This document shows, one piece after another, positions 10,587-19,331 of a stretch of DNA of 64,000 nt. The notes under the pieces are model-generated. The model was given only the letters and a program-made list of their open reading frames with translations. It was not told the origin of the DNA and did not search any database. The DNA lies in assembly GCA_016716745.1 (NCBI GenBank), contig JADJVD010000003.1, positions 90,001 through 154,000 of the forward strand, read 5' to 3'. The position numbers and the translations under genes are program-made. Positions within the stretch are counted from its first letter, which is position 1. Every line of letters starts with the position of its first letter. This DNA comes from Hyphomicrobiales bacterium (GTDB taxonomy: Bacteria > Pseudomonadota > Alphaproteobacteria > Rhizobiales > Beijerinckiaceae).

Positions 10587-11351
10587 TTATATAGTCAGCG
10601 GCCCGTGGCTCACAACCCGCGCGAAGACGAGCGCGTCGACGCGCGCCGCGCCGGCCCGGCGCAGGGCGCGGGCGGCCGCGTTGAGGGTCGCTCCGGTGGT
10701 GGCGACATCGTCGACCAGTACGACGGCGCGGCCGGCGAAGGCGCCTTTCGGCGCGCGGAAGGCGCCTTGCAGATTGGCGGCGCGCTCGGCCCGGGAGAGG
10801 CCGACCTGCGGGCGCGTCGCCTTCACGCGGGCGAGCGTCGTCGCCTCCAGCGGGACGCCGGCCGTCTCGGCCACGGCCTGCGCGAGCGCGGCCGCCTGAT
10901 TGAAGCGGCGCGACCAGAGCCGGCCGCGATGCATCGGCACGGGGATGACGGCGTCCGCGCCGGCCAGCACGTCGCGGCCGGCGCGCGCCATCCAGCGGCC
11001 CATCGGCCAGGCGAGGTCCGGCCGGTCGCCATATTTCAGATGATGCACGAGATCGCGCGCCGGCCCGTCGGCGAAGACGACGACGGCGCGCGCCCGGTCG
11101 TAGGCGGGCGGGTCGGCGGCGGCCTCGGGCGAGATCAGCCCGTCGCCGAGATCGGCCGAGAAGGGCACGCCGAGCCGTTCGCAGAACGGTCGCTCGATGA
11201 AGGCCATCGCGCCCCAGCAGCGCGGGCAGAGGCCGCCCTCCGCCTCGGTCGCCGCGCCGCAGGCCAGGCACGTCGGCGGGTAGACGAGATCGAGCGCCGC
11301 GCCGCCCAGGCGGCGCGCCCAGCCCGGCGCGATGCTCCAGTCCAGCCGCAT
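10587..11351 (-). CDS. comF: ComF-family phosphoribosyltransferase-like protein
   Basis: 254 aa. An N-terminal zinc finger formed by CLACG and CPRCW lies near residues 33-52, followed by a type I phosphoribosyltransferase domain with the PRPP loop VVLVDDVATTGATLNAAAR near residue 205. ComF proteins are linked to DNA uptake during competence and to DNA repair; no other competence genes are present. It heads the comF-grxC-DUF1178 group and is divergent from the methyltransferase gene. Confidence 0.9.
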   Translation of the reverse strand: MRLDWSIAPGWARRLGGAALDLVYPPTCLACGAATEAEGGLCPRCWGAMAFIERPFCERLGVPFSADLGDGLISPEAAADPPAYDRARAVVVFADGPARDLVHHLKYGDRPDLAWPMGRWMARAGRDVLAGADAVIPVPMHRGRLWSRRFNQAAALAQAVAETAGVPLEATTLARVKATRPQVGLSRAERAANLQGAFRAPKGAFAGRAVVLVDDVATTGATLNAAARALRRAGAARVDALVFARVVSHGPLTI

Positions 11352-11535
11352 GGCCCGAGACTAGCCGGCTTCGCGCGGCCGGGCGAGCCGCGCGCGCCGC
11401 GCCGGGCGCCTCTGCGTCGCGGCGCTTTGACCTGCCCCGCGCGCTCGCGCGATAAGCGGGGCATGGCCCCGCCCGCCGCCGCCCCCGTCCGCGCCGCGCC
11501 GTCGATCTTCGATCCGGCGCCTCCAGCGCGCGCGC

Positions 11536-12396
11536 TTGGCGCGGGCGCGTCGCGCGGGCGCGGCCGACTTCCTGCTCGCGCGCGTCGCCGAGGACATGCT
11601 CGACCGGCTCGCCTCGGTGAAGCGGGCGTTCCGGACGGTTCTCGATCTCGGCGCGCCGGGCCCGCATCTGGCGGCGGCGCTGTCCGCTCTGCCGCATCGT
11701 CCCTTCGTCGTGCGCGCGGCGGCCTCGGCGCGGGCCGGCGAGGCGGGGGTCGCCGTGGTCGCGGACGAGGAGGCGCAACCCTTCGCGGCGGGAGCGTTCG
11801 ATCTCTGCGTCTGCGCGCTGGCGCTGCAATCGGTCAACGATCTGCCGGGCGTCATGGCGCAGGTGCGCCGCTCGCTGAAGCCGGACGGATTGTTTCTCGC
11901 CGCCCTCGTCGGCGGGCGCAGCCTCAACGAGTTGCGGCAGGCCTTCGCCGAGGCCGAGAGCGAGCTCGCCGGCGGGGCGAGCCCGCGCGTCGCCCCATTT
12001 GTCGATCTGCGCGATCTCGGCGCGCTGCTGCAACGCGCCGGTTTCGCGCTGCCGGTCACAGATGTCGACAGCCTGACCGTGCGATACGCCGATCCCTTGG
12101 CGCTGATGCGCGATCTGCGCGCGATGGGCGCGACCAACGCGCTGACGCTGCGCGCGCGCGCGCCGCTGCGCCGCGAGGTGCTGGCGCGCGCCGTCGAGAT
12201 TTACATGCGGCGCTTCGGCGACGCGGACGGGCGCGTGCGCGCGACGTTCGAGATCGTCTGGCTCTCGGGCTGGGCGCCCGATCCCGGCCAGCCGAAGCCG
12301 CTCGCGCCGGGCTCCGCCAAAATGCGCCTCGCCGACGCGCTGAAGGCGATCAAGACAGGCGACAAGGGGGAACCGTCCGATCATGGCCAAAACTGA
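11536..12396 (+). CDS. SAM-dependent methyltransferase (BioC/NDUFAF5-like), probable 5' frameshift
   Basis: As annotated it opens at a TTG (11536) and gives about 286 aa. The SAM-binding segment (VLDLGAPGPH), the post-I acidic region, and FDLCVCALALQSVNDLPG with SLKPDGLFLAALVGG are typical of the alphaproteobacterial methyltransferase family related to BioC and complex I factor NDUFAF5. The family's conserved start, an IFD motif followed by an arginine-rich helix, is split: SIFD is read in the frame that opens at the ATG at 11464, and the rest (RRLQRARLARARRAG) is read in the frame of this CDS. Removing one C near 11514 would join them. The 3' end overlaps the thioesterase by 14 bases. Confidence 0.75.
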   Translation: MARARRAGAADFLLARVAEDMLDRLASVKRAFRTVLDLGAPGPHLAAALSALPHRPFVVRAAASARAGEAGVAVVADEEAQPFAAGAFDLCVCALALQSVNDLPGVMAQVRRSLKPDGLFLAALVGGRSLNELRQAFAEAESELAGGASPRVAPFVDLRDLGALLQRAGFALPVTDVDSLTVRYADPLALMRDLRAMGATNALTLRARAPLRREVLARAVEIYMRRFGDADGRVRATFEIVWLSGWAPDPGQPKPLAPGSAKMRLADALKAIKTGDKGEPSDHGQN

Positions 12397-12832
12397 TGCG
12401 GCAAAGCCCGCGCGCACGACGACGAACGACTACGCGCGCTTCTATTCGATCAGCACGCGCTGGTCGGACAACGACATGTACGGCCACGTCAACAACGTCG
12501 CCTACTACTCCTTCTTCGACACGGCGGTGAACGGCATCCTGATCGACGCCGGCGTGCTCGATCCGATCGCCAGCACGATCGTCGGCCTCGTCGTCGAGAC
12601 GCGGTGCAGCTATTTCGCCAGCCTCACCTATCCCGATCATATCGAGGTCGGCGTCGCGGTGGCGCATCTGGGCTCCTCGTCGGTGCGCTATTCGATCGGC
12701 GTGTTCCGCGCCGGCGAGAACGAGGCCGCGGCGCAAGGCGAATTCACGCATGTCTATGTCGACCGGGCGACGCAGGCGGCGACGCCGATCCCCGCCGATG
12801 TGCGCGCCGTGCTCGAGGAGATGCGGTTGTGA
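12383..12832 (+). CDS. Acyl-CoA thioesterase (4HBT hotdog fold)
   Basis: 149 aa, single hotdog domain of the YbgC/4HBT type that hydrolyses acyl-CoA esters. The signature TRWSDNDMYGHVNNVAYYSF contains the catalytic Asp and His-Asn residues. CSYFASLTYPD and VYVDRATQ fit the fold. It overlaps the methyltransferase upstream and the SDR downstream (GTGA), so the three form one transcription unit. The substrate is unknown. Confidence 0.9.
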   Translation: MAKTDAAKPARTTTNDYARFYSISTRWSDNDMYGHVNNVAYYSFFDTAVNGILIDAGVLDPIASTIVGLVVETRCSYFASLTYPDHIEVGVAVAHLGSSSVRYSIGVFRAGENEAAAQGEFTHVYVDRATQAATPIPADVRAVLEEMRL

Positions 12833-13605
12833 GCGAGGCGGCGAAGGTCGCGCTCGTCACGGGCGCCGCGCGCGGCATCGGCCTCGCCACGGCGAAGAAG
12901 TTCCTGAGCGAGGGCTGGAGCGTCGGCCTGCTCGACATCGACGGCGAGACGCTGGCGCGCGCGCATGAAGCCATCGGCGCGCCCGGGCGCACGATCGCGC
13001 TCGTCGCCGACGTCGCCTTCCCCGATCAGGTGGAGCGCAGCGTCGCGGCGCTGGTCGCGCGCTTCGGACGCCTCGACGCGCTCGTCAACAACGCCGGCAC
13101 GGCGGTGTTCAAGCCGGCGCTCGAGACGACGCACGAGGAATGGAGCCGCGTGCTCGCGGTCAATCTCTCCGGCCCCTTCATCGCGACGAAGGCGGCCGCG
13201 CCGCACCTGGCCCGCACGCGCGGCGCCATCGTCAACATCTCCTCGATCTCGGGGGCGCGCGCCTCGACGCTGCGCGTCGCCTACGGGACGAGCAAGGCCG
13301 GGCTGACGCATTTGACGAAGCAGCTCGCGGCCGAGCTCGGCGAACTCGGCGTGCGCGTCAACGCCGTGGCGCCCGGGCCGGTCGACACGGCGATGGCCAA
13401 GCAGGTGCATTCGCCGGCGATCCGCGCCGATTATCACGACGCCATTCCGCTCAATCGCTACGGCCTCGAGGAGGAGATCGCGGAGGCGATCTATTTTCTC
13501 GCCTCCGACAGGGCGAGCTACGTCACGGGCCACACGCTGGCCTGCGACGGCGGCTTCGCCGCCACGGGCATCGGCCTGCCGACCTTGCGCGGGCGCGGGC
13601 GCTGA
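12829..13605 (+). CDS. Short-chain dehydrogenase/reductase
   Basis: 258-aa classical SDR. The cofactor loop TGAARGIG lies at residues 11-18, with NNAG, the catalytic Ser in NISSISG and the YGTSK pair following. Its C-terminal DGGF end is typical of FabG-like enzymes. An Asp after the second beta strand (LLDIDG) suggests NAD(H) rather than NADP(H). The GTG start overlaps the thioesterase stop (GTGA), so a much longer upstream extension in this frame is not real. The substrate cannot be assigned. Confidence 0.9.
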   Translation: MSEAAKVALVTGAARGIGLATAKKFLSEGWSVGLLDIDGETLARAHEAIGAPGRTIALVADVAFPDQVERSVAALVARFGRLDALVNNAGTAVFKPALETTHEEWSRVLAVNLSGPFIATKAAAPHLARTRGAIVNISSISGARASTLRVAYGTSKAGLTHLTKQLAAELGELGVRVNAVAPGPVDTAMAKQVHSPAIRADYHDAIPLNRYGLEEEIAEAIYFLASDRASYVTGHTLACDGGFAATGIGLPTLRGRGR

Positions 13606-13695
13606 GGCGCCGCAACTCCACATGGACGGATTGTAATTTCGACGGGTCTCGCTCCGACCGCGCGATGCGTTAGTATCGCCGGCCCGGAGAGACAC

Positions 13696-14886
13696 ATGCC
13701 GAAATCCCTTCATGCGCTTGCGTTCGTTCTCGCGTTGGCGCTCGCAGCCTGCAACGAGCAGAAGCCGGCCGCGCCCGGCGGGGCGCAGAACGCGCCGCCG
13801 CCGCCGAATGTCGGCTTCATCGCCGTTCAACCGCAGAACGTGACGATCCTCGCCGAACTCGCGGGCCGCGTTCTGCCGAGCCTGATCGCGGAGGTGCGCC
13901 CGCAGGTGTCCGGCATCATCGAGAAGCGCCTGTTCGTCGAGGGCAGCGAGGTGAAGGAGGGCGACGTTCTCTACCAGATCGCCGATGCGAGCTATCAGAC
14001 GGCGCAGGCCTCGGCGAAGGCCGCGCTCGACCGCGCCAAGGCGACGTTGGCCGCCGCGCAATCGAAGGCGGACCGCTACAAGACGCTCGCCAATCGCGAG
14101 GTCGCCAGCCAGCAGGACACCGAATCGGCGGTGGCTGCGGCGCAGCAGGCGGCCGCCGACGTCGCCGCCGCCAAGGCGGCGCTTGATGCGGCCAACATCA
14201 ACCTCGGCTACACCAAGGTGCGCGCGCCGATCTCGGGGCGCATCGGCGTCTCCTCGCTCACCGAAGGCGCGCTGGTGACGGCCAACCAGACGAATGCGCT
14301 GGCGACGATCCAGGCGCTCGACCCCGTCTATGTCGACGCGCCGCAATCGGCCGCCGCCGTTCTGGCGACGCGCGCCGACATCGAGGCCGGCCGCATCAAG
14401 CCCAATCCCGACGGCGTGCAGATGCGCCTGACGCTGGAGACCGGGCAGACTTACGACCGCGTCGGCCAGTTGAAGTTCACCGACGTGACGGTGAGCCAGA
14501 GCACGGGCACGGTGACGCTGCGCGCGACCTTCTCCAATCCGGACCGCCTGCTGCTGCCGGGGATGTTCGTGCGCGGCGTCGCCACGCTCGGCGCGCGCGA
14601 CGGCGTCATCCTCGCCCCGCAGCGCGCCGTCTCGCGCGATCCGCGCGGCGCGGCGACCGCCCTCGTCATCGGCGAGGGCGACAAGATCGAGGCGCGTCGC
14701 CTCGAGGTGAGCCGCGCCGTGGGGGCGGACTGGATCGTCGAGAAAGGGCTCGCCGCGGGCGACCGGCTGGCGATGGACAATCTGCAACGCATCCGCGCCG
14801 GGCTCGTCGTCAAACCCGTTCCCTTCCAGCCGCCGCAGACCGCCGCGCCGGCGCAAGGGGCGGCCAAGCCCGCCCCGGCGAACTGA
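13696..14886 (+). CDS. RND efflux periplasmic adaptor (AcrA/MexA family)
   Basis: 396 aa membrane-fusion protein. A lipoprotein signal ends in LAAC (Cys ~19), so it is probably inner-membrane anchored. After a Pro/Ala linker come half of the lipoyl domain (RPQVSGIIEKRLFVEGSEV), a long alpha-hairpin rich in Ala/Lys (~residues 95-165), the second lipoyl half (VRAPISGRIG) and the beta-barrel/MPD. Ten bases separate it from the RND pump, with which it would form a tripartite exporter. A GGAGAG site precedes the ATG. No TolC-like outer-membrane gene or local repressor is present. Confidence 0.95.
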   Translation: MPKSLHALAFVLALALAACNEQKPAAPGGAQNAPPPPNVGFIAVQPQNVTILAELAGRVLPSLIAEVRPQVSGIIEKRLFVEGSEVKEGDVLYQIADASYQTAQASAKAALDRAKATLAAAQSKADRYKTLANREVASQQDTESAVAAAQQAAADVAAAKAALDAANINLGYTKVRAPISGRIGVSSLTEGALVTANQTNALATIQALDPVYVDAPQSAAAVLATRADIEAGRIKPNPDGVQMRLTLETGQTYDRVGQLKFTDVTVSQSTGTVTLRATFSNPDRLLLPGMFVRGVATLGARDGVILAPQRAVSRDPRGAATALVIGEGDKIEARRLEVSRAVGADWIVEKGLAAGDRLAMDNLQRIRAGLVVKPVPFQPPQTAAPAQGAAKPAPAN

Positions 14887-14896
14887 GGGGCGCGGC

Positions 14897-17800
14897 ATGG
14901 CGAATTTCTTCATCGACCGGCCGATCTTCGCGTGGGTCATCTCCATCGTGATCATGCTCGCCGGCGCGCTGGCGATCATGCGGCTGCCGGTCGCGCAATA
15001 TCCGACCATCGCGCCGCCGACGGTGACGATTTCGGCGAGCTATCCGGGCGCCTCCGCCGAGACGGTGGAGAATTCGATCACGCAGGTGATCGAGCAGGCG
15101 ATGCAGGGCATCGACGGGCTCGTGTACATCTCGTCCTCGAGCGATTCAAACGGATCGGCGTCGATCTCGCTGACCTTCGACAACGCGACCAACGCCGACA
15201 TCGCGCAGGTGCAGGTGCAGAACAAGCTGCAGGTCGCCACCGCGACGCTGCCGACGCTGGTGCAGCAGCTCGGCGTGCGCGTGACGAAGGCCTCGTCGGG
15301 CTTTCTCATGGTGGTGAGCTTCGTCTCCACCGACGGCCAGCGCGACGTGACGGATCTCTCGGATTTCGTCGCCAGCTCGGTGCTGGATTCGCTGGCGCGC
15401 GTGCCCGGCGTCGGCAACGTGCAATTGTTCGGCTCGCAATATGCGATGCGGATCTGGCTCGATCCCTACAAGCTGCTGAAATACGGGTTGACGACGACGG
15501 ACGTCACCTCGGCGCTGCAGGTGCAGAACACGCAGGTCTCCGCCGGCCAGCTCGGCGGCCTGCCGGCGGTGAAGGGGCAGCAGCTCAACGCGACGATCAC
15601 GGTGCAGAGCCGTCTGCGCACGGTCGAGCAGTTCGAGGGCGTCTTCCTGCGCACGCAGCCGAACGGCTCGTCGGTCTATCTGCGCGACGTGGCGCGGGTC
15701 GAGATCGGCGCGGAGAGCTATTCGAGCGCGGGCCGCTACAATCGCCAGCCCGCCGCGGGCGTCGCGATCAGTCTGGCCACCGGCGCCAACGCGCTCGACA
15801 CGGCCAGCCGCGTGCGCGCGGAAGTGCAGCGGCTTTCGCAGAGCTTTCCGCCGGGGCTCGGCATCGTCTATCCGTTCGACACGACCCCCTTCGTACGCCT
15901 GTCGATCGCCAAGGTGGTGCAGACGCTGGTCGAGGCGGTGGTCCTCGTCTTCCTCGTCATGTTCCTGTTCCTGCAGAATTTCCGAGCGACTCTCATGCCG
16001 ACGCTCGCCGTGCCGGTGGTGCTGCTCGGCACCTTCGGCGTGCTCGCGGCCTTCGGCTTCTCGATCAACACGCTCACCATGTTCGCCATGGTGCTGGCGA
16101 TCGGCCTGCTCGTCGACGACGCCATCGTCGTCGTCGAGAATGTCGAGCGCGTGATGGAGGAGGAGGGGCTGTCGCCGAAGGAGGCGACGCGCAAATCGAT
16201 GGGCGAGATCACCGGCGCGCTCGTCGGCATTGCGGCGGTGCTGGCGGCGGTGTTCACGCCGATGGCGTTCTTCGGCGGCTCCGTCGGCGTCATCTACCGG
16301 CAGTTCTCGATCACCATCGTCGCGGCGATGGCGCTGTCGGTGCTCGTCGCCATCGTCTTCACGCCGGCGTTGACGTCGACGATCCTGAAGCCGACGCATC
16401 GCAAGACGAAAGGGCCGTTCGGCTGGTTCAATCGCGGCTTCGACGCCGCCAACGGCGGCTATGTGCGCGCCGTCGGCGCCATCGCGCGGCGGCCCTTCTT
16501 CGCGGCGCTCTCCTTCATCGCGGTGATCGCGGGGGCGCTCTATCTGTTCGTGCGCCTGCCGACGGCGTTTCTGCCGGAGGAGGATCAGGGCATCCTGTTC
16601 GTGCAGGCGCAATTGCCGCCGGGCGCGGCGCTGGAGCGCACGCAGGCGGTGCTCTCGCAGGTCGAAACGCATTTCCTCGAGACCGAGAAGGACAATGTGG
16701 AGTCGATCCTCACCGTCAGCGGCTTCTCCTTCGGCGGCGCGGGCCAGAATGTCGGCTTCGGCTTCGTCAAGCTGAAGGATTGGGATCTGCGCAAGGGCGC
16801 GGGCCGCAATGCGCAGGCTGTCGCCGGGCGCGCCATGGGCGCGCTTTCGCAGGTGCGCGACGCGATGGTCTTTACCTTCGCGCCGCCTGCGATTCTCGGC
16901 CTCGGACAGGCCAACGGATTCGAGCTGTTCCTGAAGGATCAGACCGGCGCGGGGCGCGAACAGTTGATCGCCGCGCGCAACCAGTTGCTCGGCATGGCCG
17001 CCCAGAATCCGCGCCTTGCCGGCGTGCGGCCGAACGGCCAGGAGGACCGCCCGCAATTCCAGATCGACGTCGATCAGGCGAAGGCTGGCGCGCTCGGCCT
17101 GTCTCTGTCGACGATCAACAACACGATCTCGACGGCCTGGGCCGGCGCCTATGTCAACGATTTCGACGATCGCGGCCGCGTCAAGAAGGTGTATGTGCAG
17201 GCCGACGCGCCGTTCCGCATGCAGCCCTCGGACATCGACCATTGGTATGCGCGCAACGCCAATGGCGAGATGGCGCCGCTGTCGGCGGTGGCGACGACGC
17301 GGTGGAGCTTCGGGCCGCCGCGCCTCGAGCGCTACAACGGCGTCGGCGCCGTGAACATTCAGGGGCAGGCCGGCCCCGGCGTCTCCTCCGGCGCAGCGAT
17401 GGACGAAATCGAGACCATCGCGAAATCGCTGCCGCCGGGTTTCCTCATCGACTGGACGGGCGTGTCGCTGCAGGAGCGTCAGGCGGGCTCGCAGACGACG
17501 TTCCTCTACGCGCTGTCCGCGCTCGTCGTCTTTCTCGCGCTCGCCGCGCTTTACGAGAGCTGGTCCGTGCCCTTCTCGGTGATGCTGGCGGTGCCGCTCG
17601 GCCTGCTCGGCGCGCTCGTCTTCGCCACCTTCTTCGGGCAGCGCAACGACGTGTATTTCCAGATCGGCCTGTTGACGACGATCGGCCTCGCCGCAAAGAA
17701 CGCGATCCTGATCGTCGAATTCGCCAAGGCGCGCGTCGACGCCGGCGTCAGCCCGGGCGTCGCGGCGGTGCAGGCGGCGGAGCTGAGGCTGCGGCCGATC

Positions 17801-18016
17801 CTGATGACGTCCTTCGCCTTCATCCTCGGCGTGCTGCCGCTGGCGGTGGCGACGGGCGCCGGCGCCGGCGGACAGAACGCCATCGGCATCGGCGTCATCG
17901 GCGGCATGATCGCGGCCACCACCATCGGCATCTTCTTCGTGCCGTGGTTCTACATCATGGTGATGCGGGTTTTCGGGCGCAGCCGGTTCAAAATGGGCTC
18001 GCGCGGCGTCGGGTGA
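14897..18016 (+). CDS. RND multidrug efflux pump, inner-membrane transporter (AcrB/MexB, HAE1)
   Basis: 1039 aa, the usual HAE1 length. It exchanges protons for drugs or hydrophobic compounds. The proton-relay residues are present: D407-D408 in GLLVDDAIVVVEN and K934 in AAKNAILIVEF. Other blocks are the N-terminal FFIDRPIFAWVI and IDGLVYISSSSDS, plus two repeated 6-helix bundles with periplasmic loops. A GAGGGG site lies six bases before the ATG. Followed by a dispersed palindromic element and a convergent acyl-CoA dehydrogenase. Confidence 0.97.
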   Translation: MANFFIDRPIFAWVISIVIMLAGALAIMRLPVAQYPTIAPPTVTISASYPGASAETVENSITQVIEQAMQGIDGLVYISSSSDSNGSASISLTFDNATNADIAQVQVQNKLQVATATLPTLVQQLGVRVTKASSGFLMVVSFVSTDGQRDVTDLSDFVASSVLDSLARVPGVGNVQLFGSQYAMRIWLDPYKLLKYGLTTTDVTSALQVQNTQVSAGQLGGLPAVKGQQLNATITVQSRLRTVEQFEGVFLRTQPNGSSVYLRDVARVEIGAESYSSAGRYNRQPAAGVAISLATGANALDTASRVRAEVQRLSQSFPPGLGIVYPFDTTPFVRLSIAKVVQTLVEAVVLVFLVMFLFLQNFRATLMPTLAVPVVLLGTFGVLAAFGFSINTLTMFAMVLAIGLLVDDAIVVVENVERVMEEEGLSPKEATRKSMGEITGALVGIAAVLAAVFTPMAFFGGSVGVIYRQFSITIVAAMALSVLVAIVFTPALTSTILKPTHRKTKGPFGWFNRGFDAANGGYVRAVGAIARRPFFAALSFIAVIAGALYLFVRLPTAFLPEEDQGILFVQAQLPPGAALERTQAVLSQVETHFLETEKDNVESILTVSGFSFGGAGQNVGFGFVKLKDWDLRKGAGRNAQAVAGRAMGALSQVRDAMVFTFAPPAILGLGQANGFELFLKDQTGAGREQLIAARNQLLGMAAQNPRLAGVRPNGQEDRPQFQIDVDQAKAGALGLSLSTINNTISTAWAGAYVNDFDDRGRVKKVYVQADAPFRMQPSDIDHWYARNANGEMAPLSAVATTRWSFGPPRLERYNGVGAVNIQGQAGPGVSSGAAMDEIETIAKSLPPGFLIDWTGVSLQERQAGSQTTFLYALSALVVFLALAALYESWSVPFSVMLAVPLGLLGALVFATFFGQRNDVYFQIGLLTTIGLAAKNAILIVEFAKARVDAGVSPGVAAVQAAELRLRPILMTSFAFILGVLPLAVATGAGAGGQNAIGIGVIGGMIAATTIGIFFVPWFYIMVMRVFGRSRFKMGSRGVG

Positions 18017-18027
18017 CGGGCGCGCCC

Positions 18028-18103
18028 GTCATTGCGAGCGAAGCGAAGCAATCCAGTGCGCGCCGCGGCTGGATTGCTTCGTCGCTTCGCTCCTCGCAAT
18101 GAC
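18028..18103. repeat. Dispersed palindromic repeat (REP-like)
   Basis: An imperfect 76-bp inverted repeat. The left arm begins GTCATTGCGAGCGAAGCGAA and the right arm ends TTCGCTCCTCGCAATGAC; both contain the AAGCAATCCA/TGGATTGCTT core. This looks like the dispersed palindrome common between genes in Rhizobiales genomes. It lies between the convergent RND pump and gcdH and could end transcription from both sides, although no T-run is present. Confidence 0.85.
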
Positions 18104-18116
18104 GATGGCAGGCCGT

Positions 18117-19316
18117 TCAGAAGAACGCCTGCAATCCGGTGATGGCGCGGCCGAGGATCAGCGCGTGAACGTCATGCGCGCCCTCATAGGTGTTGACCGT
18201 TTCGAGGTTGGCGGCGTGGCGCATCACGTGGTAGCCGATCTGGATGCCGTTGCCGCCGTGCATGTCGCGCGCCTGGCGCGCGATGTCGAGCGCCTTGCCG
18301 CAATTGTTGCGCTTGACGATCGAGATCATCTCGGGCGCGAACTTGCCCTCGTCCATCAGCCGGCCGACGCGCAGCGAGGCCTGCAGGCCGAGCGCGATCT
18401 CCGTCTGCATGTCGGCGAGCTTCTTCTGCACGAGCTGCGTGGCGGCGAGCGGCCGGCCGAACTGCTTGCGGTCGAGCGTGTACTGCCGCGCGCGATGAAA
18501 ACAGTCCTCGGCCGCGCCGAGCGCGCCCCACGAAATGCCGTAGCGGGCGCGGTTGAGGCAGCCGAACGGGCCCTTCAGGCCCGACACGTTCGGCAACAGC
18601 GCGTCCTCGCCGACCTCGACATTCTCCATCACGATCTCGCCGGTGATCGAGGCGCGCAGCGACAGTTTTCCTGCGATCTTCGGCGCGGAGAGGCCCTTCA
18701 TGCCCTTCTCGAGCACGAAGCCGCGGATCTCGCCGCCATGCGCGTCCGACTTCGCCCAGACGACGAAGACGTCGGCGATCGGCGCGTTGGAGATCCAGAT
18801 CTTCGCGCCGTTCAGCACGTAGCCGCCCGCGGTCTTCGTCGCGCGCGTCTTCATGCCGGCGGGGTCGGAGCCGGCGTCCGGCTCGGTCAGGCCGAAGCAG
18901 CCGATCCATTCGCCGGAGGCCAGCTTCGGCAGATACTTCTCGCGCTGCGTGTCCGAGCCGTAGGCGTGGATCGGGTACATGACGAGCGAGGACTGCACGC
19001 TCATCATCGAGCGGTAGCCGGAATCGACGCGCTCGACCTCTCGCGACACGAGGCCGTAGGCGACGTAGCTCGCGCCGACGCCGCCGAACTCCTCCGGGAT
19101 CGTCACGCCGAGCAGGCCGAGCTCGCCCATCTCGCGGAAGATCGCCGGATCGGTCGCTTCGCTCATATAGGCGTCCTCGACGCGCGGCAGCAGCTTGTCC
19201 TGCGCATAGGCGCGCGCCGTGTCGCGGATCATCCGCTCGTCGTCGCTCAACTGGCCGTCGAGAAGAAAGGGGTCGTCCCAGGTGAATGCAGCCGGCTTGC
19301 CCGCCATGATCGTCAT
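18117..19316 (-). CDS. gcdH: Glutaryl-CoA dehydrogenase
   Basis: 399-aa FAD-dependent acyl-CoA dehydrogenase that converts glutaryl-CoA to crotonyl-CoA and CO2. Glutaryl-type features are the substrate-carboxylate Arg region SGYRSMMSVQSSLVMYPI, CFGLTEPDAGSDPAGM, KIWISNAP, and the catalytic Glu (E378) in NTYEGAHDVHALILGRAITG, the usual GCDH C-terminus. A second in-frame ATG three codons in is an equally plausible start. It lies 15 bases after gabT, suggesting a joint route from 5-aminovalerate or GABA-type amines to acetyl-CoA. Confidence 0.93.
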   Translation of the reverse strand: MTIMAGKPAAFTWDDPFLLDGQLSDDERMIRDTARAYAQDKLLPRVEDAYMSEATDPAIFREMGELGLLGVTIPEEFGGVGASYVAYGLVSREVERVDSGYRSMMSVQSSLVMYPIHAYGSDTQREKYLPKLASGEWIGCFGLTEPDAGSDPAGMKTRATKTAGGYVLNGAKIWISNAPIADVFVVWAKSDAHGGEIRGFVLEKGMKGLSAPKIAGKLSLRASITGEIVMENVEVGEDALLPNVSGLKGPFGCLNRARYGISWGALGAAEDCFHRARQYTLDRKQFGRPLAATQLVQKKLADMQTEIALGLQASLRVGRLMDEGKFAPEMISIVKRNNCGKALDIARQARDMHGGNGIQIGYHVMRHAANLETVNTYEGAHDVHALILGRAITGLQAFF

Positions 19317-19331
19317 CGTCCCTTTATCCGT

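Noticed and set aside
10524..12530. A 668-codon forward frame across comF and the methyltransferase
   Set aside because: It is a GC-rich antisense and out-of-frame shadow of real genes; only its segment at 11464-11513 is meaningful, as the displaced N-terminus of the methyltransferase.
15146..17242. A 698-codon reverse frame opposite the RND pump
   Set aside because: Antisense low-complexity Arg/Glu/His-rich translation typical of high-GC DNA; the pump on the other strand is unambiguous.
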